A stretch of DNA of 64,000 nt from Gammaproteobacteria bacterium. GTDB taxonomy: Bacteria > Pseudomonadota > Gammaproteobacteria > Pseudomonadales > Azotimanducaceae. Within the stretch, counting starts at the first letter, position 1. Every line of letters begins with the position of its first letter. Below the pieces are notes generated by a model that did not search any database, was not told where the DNA came from, and saw only the letters and a program-made list of their open reading frames with translations. Below, one piece after another: positions 1 through 9,873 of this stretch. The position numbers and the translations under genes were made by a program. The stretch lies in contig JAPOWH010000002.1 of assembly GCA_026707735.1 (NCBI GenBank), positions 186,001-250,000 on the forward strand, read 5' to 3'.

Positions 1-181
1 AATCCCCCTTTCCGGAGAGTGCTTGAGACGGAGAGGTAGCTGAACGGTCGCCAGATGTTGTGATGCCAACGATTTCCACATCGACATCTGAATTTCTTTC
101 GAGCAGAAGCGAACGGACATGATTGGCCTGTGCGAGCGCCAACGGGCTGCGACGGGTTGCAAGTCGTATCGTGTGACCCAT
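1..181 (-). CDS. hemC: Porphobilinogen deaminase (hydroxymethylbilane synthase), N-terminal fragment cut by window edge
   Basis: HemC joins four porphobilinogen units into hydroxymethylbilane in tetrapyrrole synthesis. Only the first 60 codons are present. Reading the minus strand from the ATG at 181-179 gives an open frame to the window edge: MGHTIRLATRRSPLALAQA near the start, then a TTSGDR segment and a GKGD segment. These match the conserved HemC N-terminus (IRxATRxSxLAxxQA, then TxGD, then GKG). The gene is divergent from argH, an arrangement also found in other gammaproteobacteria, and it shares haem synthesis with hemB about 1.7 kb away. The frame is open, but the stop lies outside the window. 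Confidence 0.9.
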   Translation of the reverse strand, partial: MGHTIRLATRRSPLALAQANHVRSLLLERNSDVDVEIVGITTSGDRSATSPSQALSGKGD

Positions 182-346
182 TTCTACAATTTCCCGCGCG
201 AACTGTCCCGGAACAGGAGCCCTAACGCCACTTCACGTTCTGTCAACCGATTTATCGCCTGGCGAGCATGTGCCGAATTAAGGCGCAACGGAGAAGGAGA
301 GTAGTGCTCTTCAGCGGATCGTTGTAGCAAGTGTGAGACCCTTGGT

Positions 347-355
347 TGGTATAGT
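347..355 (+). promoter_or_regulatory. Possible extended -10 element upstream of argH
   Basis: TGGTATAGT fits the TGnTATAAT extended -10 pattern and lies about 95 bases before the argH ATG in the hemC/argH divergent gap (182-450). No matching -35 at 16-18 bases is visible, so this is only a candidate. No ArgR-like operator was recognised. Confidence 0.25.
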
Positions 356-450
356 GGAGCTACTTGGTACTGTCGCTGGTGCAATGGCAACCTGTTGCAG
401 CATCGAAAAATGTACCAGGCGAGTGCAAAATTTCGTTGGTGTGCAGCATC

Positions 451-1833
451 ATGGTGCAGAAAACGGGCAAGCGGTGGAGCGGACGATTTTCCGCTGCAAC
501 CGATGAGTTCGTCGAACAATTTACCGAGTCGGTTAGTTTCGATCGGCGACTTTATCACTTTGACATTCTAGCGTCAGTTGCTCACGCGAATGGCTTGGCG
601 AAAGCTGGCGTCATTGCAGAGGATGAACGCGATGTCATCGTTGTGGGACTCGATCAAATCCAAGAGGAAATTGAAGCTGGCAGCTTCAGCTGGTCAATTG
701 TTCATGAAGACGTACATACCAATATCGAGAATAGACTCGTTGAGATCGTCGGTGAAGTGGGAAAGAAACTCCATGCGGGCAGATCGAGAAACGACCAGGT
801 TGCTACTGATCTTAGGCTATGGCTACGTCACCACGTCGACCAGATAGACGCTCAAATGACTTCGTTGCTATCAGAGTTGGCGGCTTTGGCGGAACGGTAT
901 GCGGACGCGATCATGCCTGGTTTGACGCATATGCAGAATGCACAGCCAGTTACCTTTGGACACCACATGATGGCTTGGTTCGAAATGCTGTTTCGCGATC
1001 GAGACAGGCTGCGCGAGTGTCGTGCTCGGGTAAGTCACTCTCCTCTAGGTGCGGCTGCTCTAGCTGGCACAAGCTTTCCGATTTCGCGTGAATCCACCGC
1101 GACGGAATTGGGATTTGAGGAAGTTTGCAGGAACTCGCTCGATGCTGTTAGTGATCGAGACTTTGCGATTGAGTTTGTATTCGTTGCAAGTATGACGGCC
1201 GTCCACCTGAGCCGGTGGTGCGAAGAGCTTGTGTATTGGAGTTCGGATCTCATTGGATTTGTGGAGCTCCCCGATGAATTCTGCACCGGTTCGAGCATCA
1301 TGCCGCAAAAGAAGAACCCCGATGTTCCGGAGATCATACGGGGGAAGTCGGGGCGAGTACTGGGTGATCTAGTGGCACTGCTGACGCTGGTCAAGAGTCA
1401 GCCTCTTGCGTACAACCGGGACAATCAAGAAGACAAGCAGAGACTTTTTGATGCGGTGGACACGCTGGCCGATTGTCTCCAAATCCTATGCGATCTGATT
1501 CCGCAAGTGGAGCCCAATCTAGAGCGCATGCTCGAGGCTGCAGGAAGGGGCTATACGACAGCAACCGATATGGCAGATTGGCTAGTGCGACGAGGCATAC
1601 CGTTTCGTGAAGCTCATGAGATCGTTGGAAGCGTTGTCGCTGAGGCCGAGAGCCGCGGCATAGAGTTAAAGGAACTCTCTCTGCCCGAATTGCAGCATTT
1701 CAGCGTAAGATTCGATGAAGAAGTATTTTCTGTGCTTTCAATCGAGGGTTCTGTTGCCGCGCGCAAGCAAACCGGAGGTACTTCTCCAGAAGCGGTTCGC
1801 ACAGCAATTGCAGAGGCACGCACGCGAATCTAG
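451..1833 (+). CDS. argH: Argininosuccinate lyase
   Basis: ArgH cleaves argininosuccinate to arginine and fumarate, the last step of arginine synthesis. The 460-residue protein has the fumarase/aspartase superfamily signature [12 protein letters not shown] at about residues 280-292 and the N-terminal WSGRF segment typical of ArgH. The open frame extends upstream to a TTG, but the extra 29 residues do not resemble the family. The ATG at 451 gives the usual length and N-terminus, so it is preferred. Another arginine gene, argB, lies 46 kb away. Confidence 0.96.
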   Translation: MVQKTGKRWSGRFSAATDEFVEQFTESVSFDRRLYHFDILASVAHANGLAKAGVIAEDERDVIVVGLDQIQEEIEAGSFSWSIVHEDVHTNIENRLVEIVGEVGKKLHAGRSRNDQVATDLRLWLRHHVDQIDAQMTSLLSELAALAERYADAIMPGLTHMQNAQPVTFGHHMMAWFEMLFRDRDRLRECRARVSHSPLGAAALAGTSFPISRESTATELGFEEVCRNSLDAVSDRDFAIEFVFVASMTAVHLSRWCEELVYWSSDLIGFVELPDEFCTGSSIMPQKKNPDVPEIIRGKSGRVLGDLVALLTLVKSQPLAYNRDNQEDKQRLFDAVDTLADCLQILCDLIPQVEPNLERMLEAAGRGYTTATDMADWLVRRGIPFREAHEIVGSVVAEAESRGIELKELSLPELQHFSVRFDEEVFSVLSIEGSVAARKQTGGTSPEAVRTAIAEARTRI

Positions 1834-1841
1834 GCTGATAC

Positions 1842-2981
<1,140 letters not shown>

Positions 2982-3057
2982 CTATGAGAGATGGAATCAA
3001 CAGCTGCTTAGGCAAGTGGATTGATTTAATAGGCTTTCTAGATTGATCTAGGCGGCC

Positions 3058-4482
3058 ATGTCGAAGCGTGATTGCAACCTAATCGTTGTTGGTGCTGGCA
3101 GTGCAGGTCTAATCGCAGCCCTGATCGGCGCTAACGCCAGAGCAAAGGTGACTTTGATTGAGTCGCATCAAATGGGAGGCGACTGCTTGAATACGGGATG
3201 CGTTCCGAGCAAGACTCTCATTGCTTCGGCGAACGTGGCGCACACTATACGCCAGTCCCGCAAATATGGGTTCTCCACCGAAGATTTTGAAGTGGATTTC
3301 GCCAAAGTTAGGGAACGCATACGAGACGCTATAGCGAGAATTGAACCCAACGACTCCGTGGAACGCTACCAACAGATGGGCGTGGATTGTTTGAGGGGCC
3401 ACGCTAGGTTAGTCGATCCCCATTGCGTCCTAGTCGATGGCAGGGAAGTCTCCTCTACGAGCATCGTTCTTGCCATAGGTGCAGAGCCGCACTTGCCGCC
3501 CATTCCTGGATTGAGCGAATCCAATCCGCTAACGTCGGAGAACGTTTGGGATTTGGAGGAGCTGCCAAACTCTCTTGCCGTAATAGGGGGCGGCCCGATT
3601 GGATGTGAACTTGCCCAAGCATTCTCCAGACTTGGCAGTCGGGTAACGCTCATCGAACAATTGGGTCGACTGCTTCCTGGAGAAGATCAAGAGGCCTCCT
3701 CTCTGATTGAGCAGACATTTGTCGCAGAGGGAATCGATGTGCAAACTGGATTCTCGGCAAAATCGTGCCACAACGGACGACTGACCATTGAGAACGGCGG
3801 TAGCAGCAGAGAAGTTGAATTTGACCGGGTGCTGGTTGCGACGGGCAGAACGCCTCGCGGAAAAGACATGGGCATCGAAGACGTGGGAGTAAGACTTCGT
3901 CCGAATCAATCAATCGCCGTCAACGACTACATGCAGACCAACATAGGGTCTATCTATGCTTGTGGCGACGTTGTGGGACCGCACCAGTTCACTCACATGG
4001 CTGCTCAACAGGGGTGGTATGCCGCCATGAACGCGCTACTGCGCCCGTTTTGGAGATTCAAGCTGGATTCGCGGATAGCTCCTTGGGCGATCTTCACGGA
4101 CCCGGAGGTGGCGAGAGCTGGTCTAGACGAGCAGCAATTGGTTGATGGCGGAATCCCCTACGAGGTCACTAGGTACGAATTCACCGACTCAGATCGGGCA
4201 ATAGCTGAAGGACAGACATCGGGATTCGTAAAACTCTTTACCAAGAAGAGATCTGATCAGTTGCTTGGCGCTTGCATCGTAGGTGCCCATGCAGGAGATC
4301 TCATCCAAGGCTGCATAGATTCCATGACTCATGGATACGGATTGAACAAGGTGCTCTCGACTCTTCACGTATACCCGACTCGATCTGAAGCTCTCAGACT
4401 TGCTGCAGGCGCTCGTCGCAGACGACACATGCCCGAACGATTGGCGAGGATTGCGAAACGCCTCAATGAACTAAGGCGCTAA
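3058..4482 (+). CDS. Pyridine nucleotide-disulfide oxidoreductase (Lpd/MerA-like flavoprotein)
   Basis: The 474-residue protein has an FAD-binding GAGSAGL motif near the N-terminus, the redox-active disulfide in GGDCLNTGCVPSKTL at about residues 40-54, an NAD(P) motif GGGPIGCE at about 177-184 and an ACGDVVG FAD motif near 300. Near the C-terminus, where dihydrolipoamide dehydrogenases have a catalytic His in HPTxxE, this protein reads YPTRSE. Tyr in that place is closer to mercuric reductase relatives, but the MerA heavy-metal domain and C-terminal Cys pair are absent. It is therefore a class I disulfide reductase homologue of unknown substrate, and there is no 2-oxo-acid dehydrogenase operon around it. 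Its stop overlaps the convergent neighbour's stop by a few bases. Confidence 0.85.
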   Translation: MSKRDCNLIVVGAGSAGLIAALIGANARAKVTLIESHQMGGDCLNTGCVPSKTLIASANVAHTIRQSRKYGFSTEDFEVDFAKVRERIRDAIARIEPNDSVERYQQMGVDCLRGHARLVDPHCVLVDGREVSSTSIVLAIGAEPHLPPIPGLSESNPLTSENVWDLEELPNSLAVIGGGPIGCELAQAFSRLGSRVTLIEQLGRLLPGEDQEASSLIEQTFVAEGIDVQTGFSAKSCHNGRLTIENGGSSREVEFDRVLVATGRTPRGKDMGIEDVGVRLRPNQSIAVNDYMQTNIGSIYACGDVVGPHQFTHMAAQQGWYAAMNALLRPFWRFKLDSRIAPWAIFTDPEVARAGLDEQQLVDGGIPYEVTRYEFTDSDRAIAEGQTSGFVKLFTKKRSDQLLGACIVGAHAGDLIQGCIDSMTHGYGLNKVLSTLHVYPTRSEALRLAAGARRRRHMPERLARIAKRLNELRR

Positions 4483-5588
4483 TCAAGTCTCTCGGGTCCA
4501 ATCTCCTGTGCGGAGACATTAGCCGACATCGAACCAAGATTCGATGCTAGCAGCTCTGCTCCCAGCTTGCCGCATGCTGGTGAGGTTTGGACACCGAATC
4601 CTCCAAAAGCACTATGCCAAAAGAAACCGGGATGGTCCGAAGCAAATCCGATGACTGGCGCGCCGTCGTCGACAAAGCTTCTTAGTCCAGCCCATGTCTC
4701 GGATGGGCGGTCTATCTGCACACCCAGACATTGGCGCAATCGATCCAAGGCGACCGCAACGTCATACATTTCCGGCTGCGCATCGCAGGGCGGAGACTCC
4801 GTTGCGTCAGCTGGCGAGAGCATGAGTGCGTTTCCCTCGGGTTTGAAGTAGAGGCTGTGGGAAGCGGTATAGCACATAGGCCAATCCCGGATGTTCGAGT
4901 CCAAATGCACTCGCAAGCCTGTTCGCCGCTTTGGCACGAGACCTATCGGTGCAACTCCAGCCAAATTTGCTATTTCGTCAGCCCACGCGCCTGCTGCATT
5001 GACGACAATATCGGCCGTGATGGGTTCGCCTTGTGCAAAGGAAGCTGTCCATTGGCCATTCGAATCGTCCAGGGCGACAAGTCGCCTTTGCGTGGTGACC
5101 TTTCCGCCGCTCTCGACGACGTTTCGACGATAGCAGTCCAATAGTGTGTGGACGTCTATCGCAAGCGAGCGAACATCGAGCGCTCCGATCGTGTATTCGT
5201 CGGTAAGAAGCGGTATGCGATCAACGATTTCAGATCTCGAAACGCGTCGAAGCCATGGACATCGTTGAGACCAGGTGTCAAGAAACTCATCAACGCGAGA
5301 TTTCTCTGGGGTCTTGGCGATCAGCATGTGCTCTAGTGTTGAAGCAATGGCTCCAAATCCTCTTGGCGGCTGAAGAAAGAACGACTCAGAATCCAGAGAG
5401 AGCCGATGGACGATGTCGTTTTCGAATGCGATGTGAAACACAGCTGCTGATCGTCCAGAGCTGTGGTAGCCAGGTTGGAACTCCGCCTCAACGACCGTGA
5501 CGTCGAATTCCTTGGAAGCATGCAGGGCTAACGAAAAGCCCGCAATGCCGCCCCCGACGACGAGAACAGATTTTCGTCCCGTGCTCAC
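4479..5588 (-). CDS. FAD-dependent oxidoreductase, DAO family
   Basis: The N-terminus carries the dinucleotide motif VLVVGGGIAGFSLA at residues 8-21, and a segment with HSSGRSAAVF follows, as in D-amino-acid oxidase/glycine oxidase-type flavoproteins. A second FAD-contact segment, NAAGAWAD, lies near residue 198, and the C-terminal FGGFGVQTSP segment is the DAO-like closing FAD motif. Members oxidise amino acids or related amines and hydroxy acids; the substrate cannot be told here. The start is GTG with no clear Shine-Dalgarno. It is third in a minus-strand series after a ClpP-like protease and an alpha/beta hydrolase, with an 79-base gap before it, so co-transcription is possible but not certain. 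Confidence 0.85.
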   Translation of the reverse strand: MSTGRKSVLVVGGGIAGFSLALHASKEFDVTVVEAEFQPGYHSSGRSAAVFHIAFENDIVHRLSLDSESFFLQPPRGFGAIASTLEHMLIAKTPEKSRVDEFLDTWSQRCPWLRRVSRSEIVDRIPLLTDEYTIGALDVRSLAIDVHTLLDCYRRNVVESGGKVTTQRRLVALDDSNGQWTASFAQGEPITADIVVNAAGAWADEIANLAGVAPIGLVPKRRTGLRVHLDSNIRDWPMCYTASHSLYFKPEGNALMLSPADATESPPCDAQPEMYDVAVALDRLRQCLGVQIDRPSETWAGLRSFVDDGAPVIGFASDHPGFFWHSAFGGFGVQTSPACGKLGAELLASNLGSMSANVSAQEIGPERLD

Positions 5589-5667
5589 TCTGCTAGCGAA
5601 CGGTCACGCTGGATTGATGTGCCCGACAACGATTGCATACGGACCTGGAACTAGGTTAAGCCTAGTC

Positions 5668-6330
5668 TCAGGCTATGGCTGCGACGAATCGCTTTGCGTG
5701 CCCAGCCATTTCCTGAAATACATCGTCTTTTCGCTTGCGCGTTCTCTTCAGAACCTTGTAGCCGTGGTCCGCGGTATCGAGCCACTTGATTGTGGCCGGA
5801 AGATTTCGCACTAGCTTGTTCATCAGTTTTCGATCAGCCATTCCGTCGCGCGAACCCGACAAGAACAGCATGGGGCATGTGATCTGCTCTAGGTGCGCGC
5901 CTCGGTCCAGCGAGGGTTTGGCAGGATTGTGCAGTGGAAACGAACAAAAAATTAGTCCAGCAGCATCTAGTCCATGCTCGACAACTGCATGAGACGACAT
6001 TCGTCCGCCAAAACTGTGTCCACCGAGAAGTATGGGAGCGTCGTAGTGTTGCCGTGCATACTCGAATGCAGCTCGAACAGTACTCGTGGATACTGCCTGC
6101 GCGTCAACGCGGTTCTTGCCTGCCTCCATGTAGGGAAAGTTGTAACGCAGACTTGCAATTCCAACCTCTGCGAATGCATCGGTGATTTGCTCTAGGGTGC
6201 TGTGGTGCATTCCCGCGCCTGCCCCATGTCCAAAGACAATCGTGGCGTTGGAGCTCTCCGCCGGTTTGTAGAGCGCGCCAACGTCATAGTCGTCAAACTT
6301 GAGACGCATTGGCTTCAACTCCTGGTTCAT
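5668..6330 (-). CDS. Alpha/beta hydrolase, KANL3/Tex30-like
   Basis: This 220-residue single-domain hydrolase has the oxyanion segment FGHGAGAG (about 33-40), nucleophile Ser106 in GGHSFGGR, probable acid Asp162 in SGSRDG and His189 in TADHGYK. These features match the small dienelactone-hydrolase-like KANL3/Tex30 family; the substrate is unknown. The ATG has a good AAGGAG ribosome binding site and overlaps the TGA of the upstream ClpP-like gene (ATGA), which implies translational coupling with it. Confidence 0.85.
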   Translation of the reverse strand: MNQELKPMRLKFDDYDVGALYKPAESSNATIVFGHGAGAGMHHSTLEQITDAFAEVGIASLRYNFPYMEAGKNRVDAQAVSTSTVRAAFEYARQHYDAPILLGGHSFGGRMSSHAVVEHGLDAAGLIFCSFPLHNPAKPSLDRGAHLEQITCPMLFLSGSRDGMADRKLMNKLVRNLPATIKWLDTADHGYKVLKRTRKRKDDVFQEMAGHAKRFVAAIA

Positions 6331-6950
6331 CTCTCTAGCTCCTTGGAAGAATGAATTATCTTGCCGACTAGACCGTACTCCTTTGACTCTTCTGCACTCA
6401 TCCAGTAGTCCCGGTCGGTGTCCTTGTTTACTTGATCCAACGACCTGCCAGTGCGTTCGGCAATGATTTTGTTGATTCGTTCGCGCGTCTTGACGATTTC
6501 ACGGGCTTGAATGTAGATGTCCGAAGCGTCGCCGCCGAATCCCCCTGAAGGCTGATGTATGAGAAATCGTGTGTTTGGCAGACAGAAGCGATTATCTAAC
6601 TCGGCAGCCAAGTAGATGTGCGTTGCAATGCTGCCTACCCATCCCGTACCCACGGTGCGAACGGGAGCATTGATGTAACGGATTACGTCGTGAATGGTGT
6701 CGCCCGATTCGACGTGGCCACCTGGCGAGCCGACAAATAGGGTAATCGGATCGTCGTTGTCTAATGAAAGAGCCAGCAACTGCTGGATTGTTCGTTGGCA
6801 GGCATCTTTGTCGATTTCACCGAATAGTGTCAGAACCCGATTTCTGTATAGCGTGTTGAGTGGTGCAGGCCAACGTCGATCCTCGTCCCCGTTTTCTGTT
6901 TTCTTCGGAGACTCATCCAAGCGAGTTCGAGATAGATCATTAGACGACAT
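6327..6950 (-). CDS. ClpP-like serine protease (Clp protease proteolytic subunit family)
   Basis: The 207-residue protein follows the ClpP fold. The oxyanion segment is FVGSPGGHV (72-80), nucleophile Ser107 lies in GWVGSIATH, His132 in LIHQPSGG and Asp181 in DTDRDYWMSAEE. The spacing from the Ser to the RFCLPN segment equals that in E. coli ClpP, so the triad looks intact. The first 30 residues are a charged, low-complexity extension. It is not in the usual tig-clpP-clpX-lon setting and no ATPase subunit is nearby, so it is more likely a divergent ClpP paralogue than the housekeeping copy. It is coupled by ATGA to the downstream hydrolase. Confidence 0.88.
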   Translation of the reverse strand: MSSNDLSRTRLDESPKKTENGDEDRRWPAPLNTLYRNRVLTLFGEIDKDACQRTIQQLLALSLDNDDPITLFVGSPGGHVESGDTIHDVIRYINAPVRTVGTGWVGSIATHIYLAAELDNRFCLPNTRFLIHQPSGGFGGDASDIYIQAREIVKTRERINKIIAERTGRSLDQVNKDTDRDYWMSAEESKEYGLVGKIIHSSKELER

Positions 6951-7041
6951 GACTTATACGTCCTTAATTTGCGCTACACAGGGTTGAATATTTTCGCAAA
7001 GAGTATCCTCTGTAAATGAAACGGCCACTTACGATCTCTAA

Positions 7042-7971
7042 ATGTCTTTGATTCCCGCCTACTTCGAAAAGCTGAAAGAACTCAATGCAATGAACTCGCC
7101 GCCATTGCGAAAGGTGCCCGTAGACCTAATCCGTGAGACGTTTAGAACCATGCAGCCCGAAAGATCCGAAGTGAAGGTTGCGGAGGTCAAAGATATGGTG
7201 ATTTCAACGAAGTCACATCGAGTTCCGGTTCGTCTATACCTGCCATCCATAGGGACGAAAATGCCAGTTGTACTGATGTATCACGGAGGAGGATGGGTAA
7301 TTGGAGATCTGACTACGGTAGATGGTCAGTGCAGACACGTATGTGCAGGTACTGGAGCGATGGTTGTTGCCGTCGACTATCGACTTGCACCAGAACATCG
7401 GTTTCCCACTGCAGCCGAAGATTGCTATGCCGTGCTTCGTTGGGCAAGCGAATCAATCGGAGAGTTTGGCGGAGACGCCTCGCGCATTGCAGTGGCTGGA
7501 GACAGTGCGGGCGGCAATCTTGCCGCCGTTGTGGCGCAAATGAGCCGAGACCGCGGCGGGCCACCCATAGTTTGTCAATTGCTTGTCTATCCCGTGATTG
7601 ATGGAACGAATTTCGACACTAGGTCCTATGTTGAGAATGCCATAGGGTTTGGGCTTAGTCGCGACGACATGATGTGGTTTTGGGACCAGTACACGGACAA
7701 AGCGGATCGCGCAAATCCCTATGCCTCGCCCATACATGCAGACACTTTAAAAAATCTGCCGCCTGCACTAGTAATGACTGCAGAATATGACGTGCTTCGA
7801 GACGAGGGAGAAGCATACGGCGAACGGCTAAAGGAAGAAGGAGTCGATGCTGAGGTGATTCGCTACGACGGCTTTATCCATGGATTCTTCGGCGAAACAG
7901 ACGTGATTCCCGATACTCGCCAGGCGATGAATCAAGCGTGCTACATGCTCAATAGGCACCTTTGGAATTGA
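7042..7971 (+). CDS. Alpha/beta hydrolase, hormone-sensitive-lipase-type esterase
   Basis: This 309-residue esterase has the HSL-family oxyanion motif HGGGW at residues 81-85, nucleophile Ser155 in GDSAGGN, Asp250 in EYDVLRDE and His280 in FIHGFF. Such enzymes hydrolyse short to medium acyl esters in the cytoplasm. There is no signal peptide. It is divergent from the ClpP-like gene with a 91-base gap. It lies next to, but on the opposite strand from, a group of acyl-CoA enzymes, so a role in preparing ester substrates is only an inference. Confidence 0.9.
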   Translation: MSLIPAYFEKLKELNAMNSPPLRKVPVDLIRETFRTMQPERSEVKVAEVKDMVISTKSHRVPVRLYLPSIGTKMPVVLMYHGGGWVIGDLTTVDGQCRHVCAGTGAMVVAVDYRLAPEHRFPTAAEDCYAVLRWASESIGEFGGDASRIAVAGDSAGGNLAAVVAQMSRDRGGPPIVCQLLVYPVIDGTNFDTRSYVENAIGFGLSRDDMMWFWDQYTDKADRANPYASPIHADTLKNLPPALVMTAEYDVLRDEGEAYGERLKEEGVDAEVIRYDGFIHGFFGETDVIPDTRQAMNQACYMLNRHLWN

Positions 7972-8023
7972 TGGCCCTAGCGGTTCAAACGAGTAGCTGA
8001 GCCGGCGTTCGTATTTGGCGAGA

Positions 8024-8431
8024 CTAATCCGCTCGAGCTTTCGCTGAACCCTTGGCGACTACCACACCGCTTTGATTCACGGTGGAGATGTCTAACGCGA
8101 CGACATTACCCTCTATGCCGCTAACGGTTGCCGTGGCATCCAAGGTGTCCCCGGGAAAAACTTGACTGGTGAACCTTACTCCAAACTCTAAAAGGCGTCC
8201 GTCTCCGACGAAGTTTGTCAGCATGCGTCCAGTCAATCCCATCGTGAGCATTCCGTGCGCAAACACCGACGGGTAGCCGGCAACTTTGGTTGTAAAGATT
8301 TCGTCAGTATGGACCGGGTTGTAGTCTCCGGATGCGCCTGCATACATCACGATTTGCGTGCGTTTGAGGTCTTCGACTACTCGTTCGGTGTGGGTATCTC
8401 CCACCTTGATTTCACTTGCTCTTAGTGCCAT
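8024..8431 (-). CDS. MaoC-family hotdog hydratase, small subunit
   Basis: This 135-residue single hotdog domain carries the (R)-specific hydratase motif DYNPVH at residues 36-41, where Asp36 and His41 are the predicted catalytic pair, followed by the AHGMLTMG segment. The family hydrates 2-enoyl-CoA or similar acyl-CoAs. The upstream gene is a FAS1-like partner ending 11 bases away. Such pairs usually form a heteromeric hydratase in which only this MaoC half carries the catalytic motif. An AGAGG ribosome binding site precedes the ATG. Confidence 0.9.
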   Translation of the reverse strand: MALRASEIKVGDTHTERVVEDLKRTQIVMYAGASGDYNPVHTDEIFTTKVAGYPSVFAHGMLTMGLTGRMLTNFVGDGRLLEFGVRFTSQVFPGDTLDATATVSGIEGNVVALDISTVNQSGVVVAKGSAKARAD

Positions 8432-8442
8432 TTGTCTACCTC

Positions 8443-8982
8443 TTAGCTCTGATCAACCGGGCGTTCTGTACGCACTCCGACACTGGTGGCCGTTACGACC
8501 AGTTGTCCGTTTTGATCTCGATACTCCGTTACGGATTCGCTGAACACGAGCTTGCCCGATCGTCTGCCTTCTCGTTCCCATGTATTGCCGGGCTTTGTCG
8601 TTGACGTGAGTACATCGCCAACCTTTGGATGGCGGTGGTAGACGTAGCGCTGCTCGGCATGCAACCCTCCGCCGCCTGATCGACGCGAGCCCTTGGAATC
8701 GGAGGCTTGCTCTGCGGATGGGCTGCTGGGTTTGGGTTCGCGCTGAACGCTAGAAGGTTTGCTTCCCGAACCCATCCAACCCTTTCCATCGATTCTTGGA
8801 CGGAGCCCGTAGTTCGAGTTGAACTGAGCACTTGCTTGAACGAATGTAGGAGGCGCGATTATGGCGCCAGGCTCGGTTCCTTGCGCGTAGTCAGCATCGT
8901 AGTAAATCTTGTTGCCATCGCCGATCGACCGGGCGAACATCATGATATGGCTTGCTTCGACTGGAAATTTCTCTACGGCCAT
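8443..8982 (-). CDS. FAS1-like (MaoC N-terminal) dehydratase subunit
   Basis: This 179-residue hotdog protein has the N-terminal segment VEASHIMMFARSIGD and the IIAPPTFV segment typical of the MaoC_dehydrat_N family; it lacks a DxNPxH motif. Residues about 75-110 form a low-complexity Ser/Pro/Lys insertion. The ATG at 8982 is chosen because a GAGGAG ribosome binding site lies 7 bases before it; the frame could begin 6 codons earlier. With the adjacent MaoC gene it probably makes a two-subunit enoyl-CoA hydratase of the type found in lipid, propionate or mesaconyl-CoA pathways. The actual acyl-CoA cannot be deduced. Confidence 0.85.
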   Translation of the reverse strand: MAVEKFPVEASHIMMFARSIGDGNKIYYDADYAQGTEPGAIIAPPTFVQASAQFNSNYGLRPRIDGKGWMGSGSKPSSVQREPKPSSPSAEQASDSKGSRRSGGGGLHAEQRYVYHRHPKVGDVLTSTTKPGNTWEREGRRSGKLVFSESVTEYRDQNGQLVVTATSVGVRTERPVDQS

Positions 8983-9040
8983 GGATTTTCTCCTCTGCAA
9001 GTATCGATGGCAATTGACTCGTCAATTATGTTGATTGGGA

Positions 9041-9817
9041 TCAACGGCCTTTGAAGTTGGGTTTTCTTTTTTCAAGAAAAGCCGCGATTCCTTCGGCTTT
9101 GTCTTCGGTCTGTACCAGCGCCCCCTGAGCGTATTTCTCAAGCATTAGAGCCGCTGCTGTGCTGGCCTCCATTCCAAAGTTGACCATCATTTTCATGGTC
9201 CTCGGAACGAACGGTGCGAAGGAAGCCAAGTGCTCGGCCATGCGTTCAACTTCGTCCATCAATTCGTCGCGACGCACGATTCGTGTAATCAAACCTATCG
9301 ACAGGGCTCGCTCAGCGTCTATCGGTTCGCCCATCAAGAGCATTTCCATGCCCCAACCACGACCCACGATCCTGGGTAGCCGTGCGGTTGCGCCGCCGCC
9401 GGGTATGATCCCCAACTTTCCTTCTGGTGTTGCAAAGCGTGATTCGGGAGTGGCCACGCGAAGATCACAGCCGAGCGCCACTTCCAATCCGCCTCCCATG
9501 CAGATTCCATCTATCGCTGCGATGGTCGGCTTTGGCAATCGCTCAAGCTGATCTGCCAGACCTTGCACAATGGGCTCCAATGCTTTGCCAAAGTCGCGGT
9601 GAACAACCTCGGCAAGATCCGACCCGCTGGCAAACGCACGATCTCCCGCACCCGTGATGCAAAGAACCTTTATAGATTCTGCGGACTCTGCCACACGAAC
9701 CGCCTGTTGCAATTCGTTTAGTGTCGTCAAAGAGATTGCATTGTGTTTCTCAGGACGGTTGATTGTGATTAGCGCGAGAGGGCCATTCGTCTCATAGAGG
9801 ATTTGCGTGAAACTCAT
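9041..9817 (-). CDS. Enoyl-CoA hydratase/isomerase (crotonase) family
   Basis: This 258-residue crotonase has the family opening (ITINRPEKHNAI), the oxyanion-hole segments around FASGSDL and GICMGGGLEVALGCDLR, and both hydratase glutamates: one in GGGLEVAL, the other in TPEGKLGIIPGGG. This makes a true enoyl-CoA hydratase activity plausible, in contrast to the other crotonases in this window. It lies 58 bases upstream of the FAS1-like gene on the same strand and has a GGAGAG ribosome binding site, so it probably belongs to the same transcription unit. Confidence 0.92.
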   Translation of the reverse strand: MSFTQILYETNGPLALITINRPEKHNAISLTTLNELQQAVRVAESAESIKVLCITGAGDRAFASGSDLAEVVHRDFGKALEPIVQGLADQLERLPKPTIAAIDGICMGGGLEVALGCDLRVATPESRFATPEGKLGIIPGGGATARLPRIVGRGWGMEMLLMGEPIDAERALSIGLITRIVRRDELMDEVERMAEHLASFAPFVPRTMKMMVNFGMEASTAAALMLEKYAQGALVQTEDKAEGIAAFLEKRKPNFKGR

Positions 9818-9873
9818 TCGTGCTTGCTCTCCAATTGCGTGCGCATCGTCAATAGGGAATTCGCTTAGGCAAC

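Noticed and set aside
364-450. Upstream extension of argH
   Set aside because: It starts at a TTG and shows no similarity to ArgH; the ATG at 451 gives the normal protein.
184-558. Minus-strand open frame across the argH start
   Set aside because: Antisense to argH and without similarity; the real minus-strand gene is hemC, ending its reading at 181.
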